This document shows, in pieces, positions 46,288-55,497 of a DNA stretch of 64,000 nucleotides. Within the stretch, counting starts at the first letter, position 1. Each line of letters starts with the position of its first letter. The position numbers and the translations under genes were made by a program. The DNA comes from Sulfitobacter sp. THAF37 (lineage in GTDB: Bacteria; Pseudomonadota; Alphaproteobacteria; Rhodobacterales; Rhodobacteraceae). A model generated the notes under the pieces. The model was given only the letters and a program-made list of their open reading frames with translations. It was not told the DNA's origin and ran no database searches. The DNA is taken from NCBI RefSeq assembly GCF_009363555.1, contig NZ_CP045372.1, positions 1 through 64,000 of the forward strand. Reading direction: 5' to 3'.

Positions 46288-46785
46288 ATGAAGACGCCAT
46301 TCTACAATCGCCGCTCCTTTCTGATTGCCGCGGGCCTTGGCGGGCTCTCGCTTGCCACCGCGCCGCGCGGTCTGATCGGTGCGGCCTGGGCCCAGGACGG
46401 CCTTGCCCCCACCGAAACCATGCGGGGCGGCAGCAACAACTATCGCCCCAACGCCCCGCTGGTCGATAACCTCGGCCGGGGGTTCGAGATGTCGGGCACC
46501 GTGCGCCGGGCCGGCGACGGCGCCCCGCTGGAGGGTGTGCGCATCCAGATCTGGGCCGCCACGACCCGCGGCGGGGAACGCGAGCCGTCGAACCACGGCA
46601 GCGTGCTGACCCGGGCCGACGGCACCTATCGGCTGGAGATGGAACAGATCGTGCCGAACTTTGGCCAGCCGCACGGCCACCTGGCCTATGACGACGGCGC
46701 CTACAGGACGGTCTTTTTGCGGCCCGTGATGCCCTCGGCCAGCGATACCAGCCTGACCGCCGATTTCGTGCTCGCCCCGGCCTGA
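46288..46785 (+). CDS. Tat-exported intradiol-dioxygenase-like protein
   Basis: A 165-residue protein with a twin-arginine signal (NRRSFLIAAGLGGLSLA, residues 7-23). The rest resembles the beta-sandwich of intradiol ring-cleavage dioxygenases: GFEMSGTVRRAGDGAPLEGVRIQIWAA (residues 67-93), TRADGTYRLEMEQIVP and PHGHLAYDDGAYRTVFLRP. True enzymes bind iron with two Tyr and two His; here only a shortened version with HGH is visible, so activity is doubtful. The ATG has GGAGGAG seven bases upstream. It pairs with the next gene, three bases on. Confidence 0.78.
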   Translation: MKTPFYNRRSFLIAAGLGGLSLATAPRGLIGAAWAQDGLAPTETMRGGSNNYRPNAPLVDNLGRGFEMSGTVRRAGDGAPLEGVRIQIWAATTRGGEREPSNHGSVLTRADGTYRLEMEQIVPNFGQPHGHLAYDDGAYRTVFLRPVMPSASDTSLTADFVLAPA

Positions 46786-46788
46786 CGA

Positions 46789-47409
46789 ATGCGGTCGCCC
46801 CTGCCCCGCTGGGCGCAGTCGGCGGCCTGGGCCGCGCTGGCGCTGGTGACGCTGGTCCCCGTCGGGTTGATCTGGACCAGCCCCTACCTCGCTGGCCGTG
46901 CGCCCGTTTATGTTGCCGCGGGCGTTGCCGGGGCGGCGGCGATGGCGGTGCTGCTGATCCAGCCATTGCTGGCAGGCAATTACATGCCCGGTCTCACCGC
47001 CGCCCGTGCCCGCCGGTGGCATCATCGCATGGGCAGCCTGCTGGTGCTGGCGGTCGCGGTGCATATCGGGGGGCTGTACCTGACCAGCCCACCCGACGCG
47101 CTGGATGCGTTGATGCTGGTCTCGCCCACGCCCTTTTCGATCTACGGCGTCACTGCGATGTGGGCGCTGATCCTGACCGTTCTGCTGGTGGCGCTGCGCC
47201 GCTTTGTGCCGGTTCGGCCCCTGCGCTGGAAGCTGCTGCATAACGCGCTGGCGGCAGTGGTCGTGGTTGGCAGCGTCGTGCATGCGCTGCTGATCGACGG
47301 CACGATGGAAACCGTATCGAAGTGGATCCTCTGCATCGCGATTTGCACCGTGACAACGCTGGCCATCCTCCACCTGCGGCTGATCAAAACGCGCATCGCC
47401 CGCCGCTGA
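46789..47409 (+). CDS. Ferric-reductase-like haem b membrane protein
   Basis: A 206-residue protein with about six transmembrane helices. Two successive helices each carry a His pair: WHHRMGSLLVLAVAVHIGG near residues 77-95 and LLHNALAAVVVVGSVVHALL near residues 148-167, with 13-14 residues between the His. This is the two-haem layout of the ferric reductase/NOX/YedZ transmembrane domain. No flavin or NAD domain is attached. It follows the dioxygenase-like gene by three bases, so they may form an extracytoplasmic redox pair. Confidence 0.8.
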   Translation: MRSPLPRWAQSAAWAALALVTLVPVGLIWTSPYLAGRAPVYVAAGVAGAAAMAVLLIQPLLAGNYMPGLTAARARRWHHRMGSLLVLAVAVHIGGLYLTSPPDALDALMLVSPTPFSIYGVTAMWALILTVLLVALRRFVPVRPLRWKLLHNALAAVVVVGSVVHALLIDGTMETVSKWILCIAICTVTTLAILHLRLIKTRIARR

Positions 47410-47467
47410 CACTTGAAATACGCGCTGCCATGGGCGAAGTGATAGACTGTCAATCCCGGAGAAACCC

Positions 47468-48538
47468 ATGGCCCTGCCGATCCGAGACCAACTGAAATAC
47501 TGGGGCATCGCGGCAGTGGTGTTCATGGTGACCCTGTGGTTCCTGGGCCAGGTTCTGGTGCCTTTCCTGCTGGGCGGGGCAATCGCCTATTTTCTTGATC
47601 CCGTGGCCGACCGGCTGGAACGGCTGGGCCTCAGCCGGGCATTGTCCACCGCCCTGATCACCTTTATCGCGATCCTGATCTTCGTCATCATGGCGCTTCT
47701 GGTGGTGCCGACACTGGTCAATCAGACCACCTCCCTGGTCGAGACGGCGCCGCGGCTGTTCCGGGATTTCACCGACGCCATGACAACCCGCTTCCCCGCG
47801 CTGCTGGACGAAGGATCGACGCTTCGCAGCTCGCTGACCTCGGTGGGGGAGACCATCCAGGAACGGGGCGGCCAGTTGCTTGAGACGGCGCTGGCGTCCT
47901 TCGCGTCGATCCTGAATGTCATCCTGCTGTTCGTGATCGTCCCGGTGGTGTCGGTCTATCTGTTGCTGGACTGGGACCGCATGGTCGCGGCGATCGACCG
48001 GCTGCTGCCGCGTGACCACGCGCCCACCATCCGAAAGCTGGCCCGGGACGTCGACCAGACGCTGGCGTCGTTCATCCGGGGGATGGGCACGGTCTGCCTT
48101 GTCCTCGGGACCTATTACGCCTTTGCGCTGATGCTGGTGGGCCTGCAGTTCGGCCTGGTCGTCGGGTTCGTCGCCGGGCTGGTCACGTTCATCCCCTACC
48201 TCGGCGCCCTTCTGGGGGGGGCGCTGGCCATTGGGCTGGCGCTGTTCCAGTTCTGGGGGGACTGGGTGTCGATCGGGCTGGTCGCGGGCATCTTCGTCAT
48301 CGGTCAGGTGGTCGAAGGCAACGTGCTGACGCCCAAACTGGTGGGCGATTCCGTCGGGCTGCACCCGGTCTGGCTGATCCTGGCACTGTCGGTTTTCGGC
48401 ACGCTCTTCGGCTTTGTCGGGATGCTGGTGGCGGTGCCGCTGGCGGCGGCGATTGGGGTGCTGGCCCGGTTCGCCGTCGACCGCTACAAGCACAGCCTGC
48501 TCTACCTCGGCACCGATCAGACGATGGCGGACGACTGA
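47468..48538 (+). CDS. AI-2E family transporter (PerM-like)
   Basis: A 356-residue membrane protein with about seven to eight helices and a cytoplasmic region. VLVPFLLGGAIAYFLDPVADRLERLGLSRALS near residues 28-60 and FIPYLGALLGGALAIGLAL near residue 240 with GNVLTPKLVGDSVGLHPVWLIL near residue 280 are AI-2E/PerM hallmarks. Despite the name, many members transport other substrates. The ATG follows GGAGAAACCC. The hdaA gene starts one base after its stop. Confidence 0.92.
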   Translation: MALPIRDQLKYWGIAAVVFMVTLWFLGQVLVPFLLGGAIAYFLDPVADRLERLGLSRALSTALITFIAILIFVIMALLVVPTLVNQTTSLVETAPRLFRDFTDAMTTRFPALLDEGSTLRSSLTSVGETIQERGGQLLETALASFASILNVILLFVIVPVVSVYLLLDWDRMVAAIDRLLPRDHAPTIRKLARDVDQTLASFIRGMGTVCLVLGTYYAFALMLVGLQFGLVVGFVAGLVTFIPYLGALLGGALAIGLALFQFWGDWVSIGLVAGIFVIGQVVEGNVLTPKLVGDSVGLHPVWLILALSVFGTLFGFVGMLVAVPLAAAIGVLARFAVDRYKHSLLYLGTDQTMADD

Positions 48539-48539
48539 C

Positions 48540-49220
48540 ATGACACGGCAATTGGGGTTCGACCTGCCCAGCCGCACCGCGCTGGGGCGCGACGCCTTTT
48601 TCGTCGCCCCCTCGAACGCGATGGCGATGGCGATGATCGACCGCTGGCCCGACTGGTCCGGCGGCAAGCTGGCGCTGACCGGCCCGACCGGCGCGGGCAA
48701 GACCCACCTTGCCCACGTCTGGGCCGAACAGGCGCAGGCTCGTATCGTGCAGGCCGGGGCACTGCCCGAGCACGACGTGCCTGCGCTGGCGGTCGGACCG
48801 CTGGCCGTGGAGGACGTGCCGCTGATCGCCGGGGACCACGCGGCGCAGACCGCGCTGTTTCACCTGCACAACATGGTTCTGGCCGAGGGGCATAGCCTGC
48901 TGCTGACCGGAACGCCGCCGGTGGCGCATTGGGGTCTGACCCTGCCCGACCTGGCCAGCCGGATGCGCGGCACCACCGCCGTCGCGCTGGAGCCCCCGGA
49001 CGACATGCTGTTGACCGCGCTGCTGGCCAAGCTGCTGGCGGATCGGCAGCTGACCCCCAAGGCCGACCTCATCCCCTATCTTCTGTCGCGCATGGACCGG
49101 TCCTTTGCCGCCGCAATCGACCTGGTTCAACGGCTCGACGCGGCCAGTCTGGCGCAAAAGCGCCCGCTGACCCGGCAACTGGCCGCGCAGGTGCTGGACA
49201 AGCCCCCCGGCCGGGACTGA
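48540..49220 (+). CDS. hdaA: DnaA regulatory protein HdaA-like
   Basis: A 226-residue AAA+ protein lacking the DnaA DNA-binding domain. Walker A is GPTGAGKTHLAH near residue 48, and LPDLASRMRGTTAVALEPPDD and the LLSRMDRSF sensor region match Hda/HdaA. Its N-terminal QLGFDLP is a clamp-binding-like motif, as in Hda, which stimulates DnaA-ATP hydrolysis with the sliding clamp to stop re-initiation. It follows the AI-2E gene by one base and precedes ppk. Confidence 0.88.
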   Translation: MTRQLGFDLPSRTALGRDAFFVAPSNAMAMAMIDRWPDWSGGKLALTGPTGAGKTHLAHVWAEQAQARIVQAGALPEHDVPALAVGPLAVEDVPLIAGDHAAQTALFHLHNMVLAEGHSLLLTGTPPVAHWGLTLPDLASRMRGTTAVALEPPDDMLLTALLAKLLADRQLTPKADLIPYLLSRMDRSFAAAIDLVQRLDAASLAQKRPLTRQLAAQVLDKPPGRD

Positions 49221-49271
49221 TACTGCGCCCGCTGTCGCATCTTCGTTACACATCAGCGCCATAAGGCCGTC

Positions 49272-51446
49272 ATGACCCACTCAGATTTCCTCGAAGCACC
49301 GTTTCCGCCAGCCACCGAGATGCCCGACCTCGACACGACAGGGCCGGGCCGTTTCTTCAACCGCGAACTCAGCTGGCTGGGCTTTAACTGGCGCGTCCTG
49401 GAGGAGGCCGAGAACCCCCGCGTGCCTTTGCTGGAGCGGCTGCGCTTTCTGTCCATCAGCGCCGGCAACCTGGATGAATTCTATACCGTCCGCGTGGCCG
49501 GCCTGCGCGAGCTGGCCCAGGCTGGCAACACCACGCCCGCGGCCGACGGGCTGACGCCCGCCGAACAACTGGTGCTGATCAACGAGGACGCGCGCGACCT
49601 GATGATGAACCAGCAGCGGGTTCTGGTGGACCTGATGGCAGAGATGGACGCGCAGAACATATTTCTCGAACATGCGCCCGACCTGACGGAAGCGGATCAC
49701 GCCTATCTCGATGAGATGTTCCTGTCCCAGGTCTTTGCCGTGCTGTCGCCCCTGGCCATCGACCCCGCGCATCCCTTCCCGTTTATCCCCAACACCGGCT
49801 ATGCGCTGGCGCTGCAACTGGAACGCACCCGCGACAAACGGCCCTTGCAGGCGCTGCTGCCGATCCCCGCGCAGATCGACCGCTTTGTGCAATTGCCCGC
49901 ATCCGACGGCGTGTTGCGCTACCTCCCGATGGAGGACCTGCTGGTCATCAAGATCCCGGAGCTGTTTCCCGGCTACAAGCTGAAGAGCCATTTCGAATTC
50001 CGCGTGCTGCGCGACAGTGACCTGGAGGTCGAGGACGAAGCCGAGGATCTGGTCCGCGAGTTCGAGGTGGCGCTGAAACGCCGCCGCCGGGGCGAGGTCG
50101 TGCGCCTGACCCATTCGGCGGGCGCGCCGGAAAAGCTGAAGGCGGTCGTGATGGCCGAATTGCGCGTGCGCGAACGCGACGTGATCGAGATCGACGGCAT
50201 GATCGGCATAGACGACCTGAGCGAACTGGTCACGGATGCACGCGCGGACCTGCTGTGGCCCTCCTTTACCCCGCGCATTCCAGAGCGGGTCAGCGACCAC
50301 GACGGCGACATGTTCGAGGCGATCCGCCAGAAGGACATGCTGTTGCACCACCCCTACGAGACGTTCGACATGGTGGTGCGGTTTCTGTCCCAGGCGGCGC
50401 GCGACCCGAATGTCGTGGCGATCAAGCAGACGCTCTATCGCACCTCGCGCGACAGCCCGATCGTCGAAGCCCTCTGCGAAGCGGCGGAGGACGGCAAGTC
50501 GGTCACGGCGCTGGTCGAACTCAAGGCGCGCTTCGACGAGGCGGCGAACATCCGGCAGTCCCGGCGGCTGGAACGGGCGGGCGCGCATGTGGTCTACGGG
50601 TTTCTCGACCTAAAGACACATGCCAAGATCAGTACCGTGGTGCGCCGCGAGGGCAACCAGCTGGTGACCTATACCCACTACGGCACCGGCAATTATCACC
50701 CGATCACCGCGCGCATCTACACCGACCTGTCGCTGTTCACCTGCGATCAGAAGCTGGGCCGCGATGCGACAAAGGTTTTCAACTTTCTCTCGGGCTACGC
50801 GCAACCCGAGAAGCTGGACAACCTCGCGATTTCCCCCACCACGCTGAAGCCGCGCCTGCTGGAACTGATCGCGGCGGAAGCCGCCCACGCCGAGGCCGGG
50901 CGCCCCGCGGCGATCTGGGCCAAGATGAACTCCGTTGTCGATGCGGAAGTGATCGACGCGCTCTATGCCGCCAGCCAGGCAGGGGTGAAGATCAGCCTGG
51001 TGATCCGCGGCATCTGCGGGCTGCGCCCCGGCATCAAGGGACTGTCCGAAAACATCCGGGTGAAATCCATCGTCGGCCGGTTCCTCGAACACTCGCGGAT
51101 CGTCTGCTTTGGCAACGGCCACGGGTTGCCGCACAAGAAAGCACGGGTCTTCATCTCGTCCGCCGACTGGATGGGACGCAACCTGAACCGGCGGGTCGAA
51201 ACCCTGGTCGAGATCGAGAACGCCACCGTGAAAGCGCAGATCACCAGCCAGATCATGGCAGCCAACCTTGCCGATGTGGCGCAAAGCTGGGTCATGGCAC
51301 CCGATGGCAAATTCACGCGGCCCGCAATGGTGGAAGGACAATTCAGCTTCAACTGCCACCGGTTCTTCATGGAAAACCCGTCGCTGTCCGGGCGCGGATC
51401 GGCGGGCGCGTCAGACGTGCCGGTGCTGACCCATACCGACGACTGA
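49272..51446 (+). CDS. ppk: Polyphosphate kinase 1
   Basis: A 724-residue PPK1 that polymerises the gamma-phosphate of ATP into polyphosphate. RFFNRELSWLGFNWRVLEEA near residue 26 opens the N domain, YRTSRDSPIVEALCEAAEDGKSVTALVELKARFDEAANI lies at residues 390-430, and the phospho-His is in LKTHAKIS near residue 453. The second His motif is in FGNGHGLPHKKARVFISSADWM near residue 614. It is followed by the exopolyphosphatase gene, the usual pairing. Confidence 0.97.
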   Translation: MTHSDFLEAPFPPATEMPDLDTTGPGRFFNRELSWLGFNWRVLEEAENPRVPLLERLRFLSISAGNLDEFYTVRVAGLRELAQAGNTTPAADGLTPAEQLVLINEDARDLMMNQQRVLVDLMAEMDAQNIFLEHAPDLTEADHAYLDEMFLSQVFAVLSPLAIDPAHPFPFIPNTGYALALQLERTRDKRPLQALLPIPAQIDRFVQLPASDGVLRYLPMEDLLVIKIPELFPGYKLKSHFEFRVLRDSDLEVEDEAEDLVREFEVALKRRRRGEVVRLTHSAGAPEKLKAVVMAELRVRERDVIEIDGMIGIDDLSELVTDARADLLWPSFTPRIPERVSDHDGDMFEAIRQKDMLLHHPYETFDMVVRFLSQAARDPNVVAIKQTLYRTSRDSPIVEALCEAAEDGKSVTALVELKARFDEAANIRQSRRLERAGAHVVYGFLDLKTHAKISTVVRREGNQLVTYTHYGTGNYHPITARIYTDLSLFTCDQKLGRDATKVFNFLSGYAQPEKLDNLAISPTTLKPRLLELIAAEAAHAEAGRPAAIWAKMNSVVDAEVIDALYAASQAGVKISLVIRGICGLRPGIKGLSENIRVKSIVGRFLEHSRIVCFGNGHGLPHKKARVFISSADWMGRNLNRRVETLVEIENATVKAQITSQIMAANLADVAQSWVMAPDGKFTRPAMVEGQFSFNCHRFFMENPSLSGRGSAGASDVPVLTHTDD

Positions 51447-51530
51447 AACACCTCTGCCCGGATCGGACATTGACCGCCGCGGTCGCCTGCCGCATCTTAC
51501 CCGCAGTTGAGCCGACCGCCAGGAGACCGC

Positions 51531-53099
51531 ATGGCTAACCTAACGGAGACCAACACGACGGTACCTGAAACCGGCGTTGCTGATCTGGGCCTTTTCGCAA
51601 AACCGCTGTTCGAGGACCCGAGCGCACGCAAGCTGTCGCGGGTCGGCGTGGTCGATGTGGGCTCGAACTCCGTCCGGTTGGTGGTGTTCGACGGGGCGGC
51701 CCGGTCGCCCGCGTATTTCTACAACGAAAAGATCATGTGCGCGCTGGGCGCAGGCATGGCCGAAACCGGGCATCTGTCGCCCAGCGGGCGGACCCGCGCA
51801 CTGTCGGCGATGCGGCGCTTTCGCAAACTGGCCGACAGCATGGGGTTGAAAGAGTTGACCGTGGTGGCCACCGCTGCCGTCCGCGACGCCAGCGACGGGC
51901 CGGACTTCTGCGAGGAGGTCCGCCGCGAAACCGGTCTGCGCATCTGGGTCATCGACGGCGAGGAAGAGGCGCGGCTGTCGGCGCAGGGCGTGCTGCTGGG
52001 CTGGCCCGGTGCCTATGGGCTGGTCTGCGACATCGGCGGGTCGTCCATGGAACTGGCCGAGATCTCGGGCGGGCGCGTCGGGCGGCGGGTGTCCTCGCAG
52101 CTCGGCCCGCTGAAGCTGCGCGACATCAAAGGCGGCGCCAAGGCGCGCACTGCCCATATCAAGGAGGTGATGCAGGGACTGCAGGACCGCATGGGTGTCC
52201 AGCGCGACCGGCTGTTTCTGGTCGGCGGATCGTGGCGGGCCATCGCCCGCATCGACATGGTGCGCCGGGGCTATCCTTTGCATGTGCTGCACGAATACCG
52301 CATGACCCCGCGGGCGGTCAGCGCCACGGTCAAGTACATCAGGCAATCGGACCTCGAAGAGCTGCGCACCGAGGCGGGCGTGTCCTCCACCCGGATGGCG
52401 CTGGTGCCCTATGCGGCAGAGGTGTTGAGCCGTCTGGTCAAGACCTTCAAGCCCAAGGACATCGCGATTTCCAGCTATGGCATCCGCGAGGGGATGCTGT
52501 ACGAACAGATGCCTCAGCGCCTGCGGGACCGCGACCCGCTGATCGAATCCTGCCGCTTTGCAGAGGCCAAGGATGCGCGTTCGCCGGGGTTTGGCAAGGT
52601 GCTCTATGACTTCATCCTGCCGCTTTACAAATCAAGCCCGCCCCAGCGCAAACGGCTGGTCAAGGCCGCCTGCCTGCTGCACGACGTCAGCTGGCGCGCC
52701 CATCCCGACTATCGCGCAGAGGTCTGTTTCGACAATGCGACCCGGGCCAATCTGGGCGGCCTGAAACACTCCGAGCGCATCTTTCTGGGGCTTGCCCTGC
52801 TGCACCGCTATTCCAACAAGCGTGAGAACACACGATTTAACGACCTCTATCTGATGATCGACGAGCGAGCACGCAGAGAGGCGGAAATCCTGGGAAAGGC
52901 CATGCGGTTCGGCGCGATGTTGTGGATGGACAAGAATGAGAAACGCGGTGAACTGCGCTGGTTTCCCAAGAAAAAATTGCTTCAGCTCTGGATCAGCGAG
53001 GACATGATGCCGCTGTTTGGCGAGGTGGCGGAGGCAAGATTGAATTCGCTCGCCGCGTCGTTGCAGGCGCAGGTGGAATTGAAGACGGCCAAGACGTAA
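51531..53099 (+). CDS. ppx: Exopolyphosphatase / GppA family
   Basis: A 522-residue ASKHA-fold phosphatase. VGVVDVGSNSVRLVVFDG near residue 40 and DIGGSSMELAEI near residue 168 are the two phosphate-binding loops, with FLVGGSWRAIARIDM between them and the later domain. A C-terminal extension carries an HD-like LLHDVSWRAHPDYRAEV region, as in longer PPX forms. It hydrolyses polyphosphate or pppGpp. The ATG at 51531 has AGGAG six bases upstream and is preferred over one eight codons earlier. It follows ppk by 84 bases. Confidence 0.93.
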   Translation: MANLTETNTTVPETGVADLGLFAKPLFEDPSARKLSRVGVVDVGSNSVRLVVFDGAARSPAYFYNEKIMCALGAGMAETGHLSPSGRTRALSAMRRFRKLADSMGLKELTVVATAAVRDASDGPDFCEEVRRETGLRIWVIDGEEEARLSAQGVLLGWPGAYGLVCDIGGSSMELAEISGGRVGRRVSSQLGPLKLRDIKGGAKARTAHIKEVMQGLQDRMGVQRDRLFLVGGSWRAIARIDMVRRGYPLHVLHEYRMTPRAVSATVKYIRQSDLEELRTEAGVSSTRMALVPYAAEVLSRLVKTFKPKDIAISSYGIREGMLYEQMPQRLRDRDPLIESCRFAEAKDARSPGFGKVLYDFILPLYKSSPPQRKRLVKAACLLHDVSWRAHPDYRAEVCFDNATRANLGGLKHSERIFLGLALLHRYSNKRENTRFNDLYLMIDERARREAEILGKAMRFGAMLWMDKNEKRGELRWFPKKKLLQLWISEDMMPLFGEVAEARLNSLAASLQAQVELKTAKT

Positions 53100-53185
53100 C
53101 CCGACCGCCGCGGCGGCGACCTGTCCGGAGACCGCTGCCGCATCCTGGCGAACCCACGGAACTCCCGCACCAAAATATGCCGCAT

Positions 53186-53255
53186 TGCAAAGGAAGACAT
53201 GTCATTTTTGACGTGTCCAAGAAGACATGTCAAAAATGACATGTCTTCCTTTGCA
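53186..53255. repeat. 27-bp perfect inverted repeat
   Basis: Arms 53186-53212 and 53229-53255 are perfect 27-base complements with a 16-base loop. The palindrome GACATGTC occurs three times within it, plus a GACGTGTC variant at the loop edge. It lies between the convergent ppx and secreted-protein genes, 86 bases after ppx. It could be a bidirectional terminator, an operator cluster or a mobile repeat; in the surrounding 240-base gap nothing else is seen. Confidence 0.75.
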
Positions 53256-53339
53256 CACCGGTCGTTTCCAAGCGCATCAATGGAAAAATCAGGATCTTGT
53301 CGAAAAAAACCGCGAGGGGAAGCGCGGAATTGCCGCTCG

Positions 53340-53714
53340 TCACAGTTCGATCTGCGGTGCGGGTTCCGTTGGCTTGGCCGGCGGTTCCATCGGCGGTTCC
53401 GGCTTGCGCCGGATGATGATGTCCCCGTTGGGCAGAATTTCCGGCGCTTCGTAGACGCTCCAGTCTTCCACCTTTTCAAGGATTTCCGCCAGTTTCGGCC
53501 CCATCTCTTGGGCAAAGCTGCGCAGCGACGGTGCCACGTCATCGGCCAGCCCCTCAAGCTCGTTGAGCGCGGGGGCCATTTCCTTCATGATGCCTTCCAT
53601 GAACATCTGGGCCCCGCGTTCCATCAACGAGAGGCCACGCTCCCCCTGATCCTCCTGGGCGTGGACAGCAAGCGGCAGGCAAACCACCGTGGCAAAAGAT
53701 GCAAGTCGTTTCAT
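53340..53714 (-). CDS. Secreted helical protein of unknown function
   Basis: A 124-residue protein with a signal peptide (MKRLASFATVVCLPLAVHAQ). The mature part has amphipathic helices (LMERGAQMFMEGIMKEMAPAL, FAQEMGPKLAEILEKVEDW), then NGDIIIRRKP and a Pro/Glu-rich tail (PEPPMEPPAKPTEPAPQI). I have seen relatives in Rhodobacterales labelled AAA+ ATPase, but no Walker motif is present, so that name is not supported. It follows the EEP gene by 29 bases. Confidence 0.72.
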   Translation of the reverse strand: MKRLASFATVVCLPLAVHAQEDQGERGLSLMERGAQMFMEGIMKEMAPALNELEGLADDVAPSLRSFAQEMGPKLAEILEKVEDWSVYEAPEILPNGDIIIRRKPEPPMEPPAKPTEPAPQIEL

Positions 53715-53743
53715 TAAGAACAATCTAGCACGAATTCTCCGGT

Positions 53744-54787
53744 TTACACCCCCGGCGGCGTATCCTCGAAATCCAGTGTGACCGGAAAATGGTCCGAAGC
53801 GGTGATCAAAGCGTCGCGCAGCTGGGGATCGCGCCAGCATGCCGGGTCATCCATCGGATGCCAGATGCGCCACCGCGCGCCGCGCGCGGTGAATTCGGGC
53901 GTGACCATCACATAGTCCAGCAAGGCCTGCAGGTACCGCTGCTCGGGCCGGATCCAGAAACGCGCCGTCGTCGGGGCGGCCCCCAGCTTGCGCAGCAACG
54001 CCTGCCGCGCGTGCGGATCGTAAAGCGCGCCCGCCTCCCCCTCCTGTCCCATCACGACTTCCACCGAAGATCGGCCAAACAGACTTTCAAAGGAATCCAG
54101 CCCCGGTCCGTCGTTCAGATCACCCAGGACCATCACAGGCAGCCCGTCGGCCAGAAGCATGTCGATCCGCCGCCGCAGCCAGATCGCCTGGGCCAGCTGC
54201 TTGCGCCGGTTGGCGACCCCGATGCTCAGCACCTCCTGCGGGGTTCTGGCGCCATGCGGGGCCTTCGATTTCAGATGCGCCCCAATCATCTGAAAGGCGA
54301 ATCCTCCCCGTGTCCGAACGCTCAGCTCCAGCGGCGGCTTGGAGAACACCACCATGTCCTGCTGCGCGTCGATGTCGAGGTCGATGCGCAGCGCCGTGTC
54401 GAACCGCGGCGCGTCGGCGGCACCGTTCAGGCCCGCGACAGACCCCCGCGGGTCGTGGCGCGGCGTCAGCATGGCAGGGTCGTAGAGCAGCGCGATTTCC
54501 TGCTGGGTATCGTTTGAAAACCCCATGACCGCGTGTGTCGTGCGCAGACCGAAGGCGTCGGCGAAATGCTCCAGCGCCGCGACGGTCGAATGGCTGCGGC
54601 TCTGATCCGGCGCTTCGATGATCATGACGGCGTCCGCGTCCATCGCCCGGAACACCCGCCCCAGCGCCGCCGTCTGCGCGGCGCGGGTCACATCGTGGCG
54701 GGCAGACCATTCGCCGTCGTCGAAAAGCCGGTTCTGGGTGTCAAACAGCGCCGAGAACCACTCGACATTATAGGTGGCGATGCGCAT
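53744..54787 (-). CDS. Endonuclease/exonuclease/phosphatase-family protein
   Basis: A 347-residue protein of the EEP fold (DNase I/AP endonuclease-like). MRIATYNVEWFSALFD supplies the first metal Asn, VMIIEAPDQSR the Glu position, QMIGAHLKSKAP the His region, VMVLGDLNDGPG the Asp-Asn pair near residue 223 and ASDHFPVTLDF the final Asp-His. All catalytic residues look present. The substrate may be DNA, RNA or a phosphoester. It overlaps the DjlA-like stop by one base in ATGA fashion. Confidence 0.88.
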   Translation of the reverse strand: MRIATYNVEWFSALFDTQNRLFDDGEWSARHDVTRAAQTAALGRVFRAMDADAVMIIEAPDQSRSHSTVAALEHFADAFGLRTTHAVMGFSNDTQQEIALLYDPAMLTPRHDPRGSVAGLNGAADAPRFDTALRIDLDIDAQQDMVVFSKPPLELSVRTRGGFAFQMIGAHLKSKAPHGARTPQEVLSIGVANRRKQLAQAIWLRRRIDMLLADGLPVMVLGDLNDGPGLDSFESLFGRSSVEVVMGQEGEAGALYDPHARQALLRKLGAAPTTARFWIRPEQRYLQALLDYVMVTPEFTARGARWRIWHPMDDPACWRDPQLRDALITASDHFPVTLDFEDTPPGV

Positions 54788-55467
54788 CAGGCGGCGTGGC
54801 GCGACAGGGTTTCCCAGGCGCGGTTGATGTCGATCATCCGCTTTTCAGCCATCCGCACCGCTTCCTCCGGCAGACCGCGCGCCACCAGAGCATCAGGATG
54901 GTTCTCGCGCACCAGCTTGCGCCAGGCTGCCCGCGCCTCTTCCAGCGTGGCGCCCGGCCTGATCCCCAGAACCGTATGCGGCAAGGGCGACGTGTCCGGC
55001 ACAAAGCGCGCCTTGAGCGCGGCAAAATCATCGTCCGGCAGCCCGAATATGGCCGCGACCTCGGCCAGGAAGGCATCCTCGTTCGGGTGGTATCTGCCAT
55101 CCGCCATCGCGATGTGAAACAGCCCCTCCAACAGGTCGCGCAGCATATCGGGCTGATCGCTGAACATGTCGGCGATCCGGCGGGCATAATCGTCAAAGCC
55201 GGTCACGTCCTGCCGCGCCAGGTTGAAAACCCGCGCGGCCCCCGCGGTGTCACCGTCGGCGATCTGGAAAACCTCGCGAAAGGCCGTGACCTCATCACGC
55301 GTCACAAGACCGTCCGCCTTGGCCATCTTGGCCCCCAACGCGATCACCGCGATGGTAAAGGCCACCGAACGCTCCGGCGGGCTGCGCAGCCGTTCAAAAA
55401 CGGCGGCCAGCCCTTCGCCGGACGCGAGAGCGGACAGGGCTTCGGATATGCGGGTCCAGATCGACAT
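54787..55467 (-). CDS. djlA: DjlA-like TerB/J-domain protein
   Basis: A 226-residue protein. Residues 30-145 form a TerB-like helical domain (FTIAVIALGAKMAKADGLVTRDEV and HIAMADGRYHPNEDAF, with its acidic metal-type loops). The C-terminal 70 residues are a J domain, with WRKLVRENHPDALVARG holding the HPD motif that stimulates DnaK. It has no clear N-terminal transmembrane anchor, unlike E. coli DjlA. It is upstream of and overlaps the EEP gene. Confidence 0.88.
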   Translation of the reverse strand: MSIWTRISEALSALASGEGLAAVFERLRSPPERSVAFTIAVIALGAKMAKADGLVTRDEVTAFREVFQIADGDTAGAARVFNLARQDVTGFDDYARRIADMFSDQPDMLRDLLEGLFHIAMADGRYHPNEDAFLAEVAAIFGLPDDDFAALKARFVPDTSPLPHTVLGIRPGATLEEARAAWRKLVRENHPDALVARGLPEEAVRMAEKRMIDINRAWETLSRHAA

Positions 55468-55497
55468 GCCCCATCATAGGGCGGCACCGTGGGGAAG

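Noticed and set aside
53186..53255. CRISPR-like repeat
   Set aside because: Only one inverted repeat, with no regularly spaced direct repeats and no cas genes in the window.
53340..53714. Naming this secreted protein an AAA+ ATPase
   Set aside because: No Walker A or B motif; it is a short helical exported protein.
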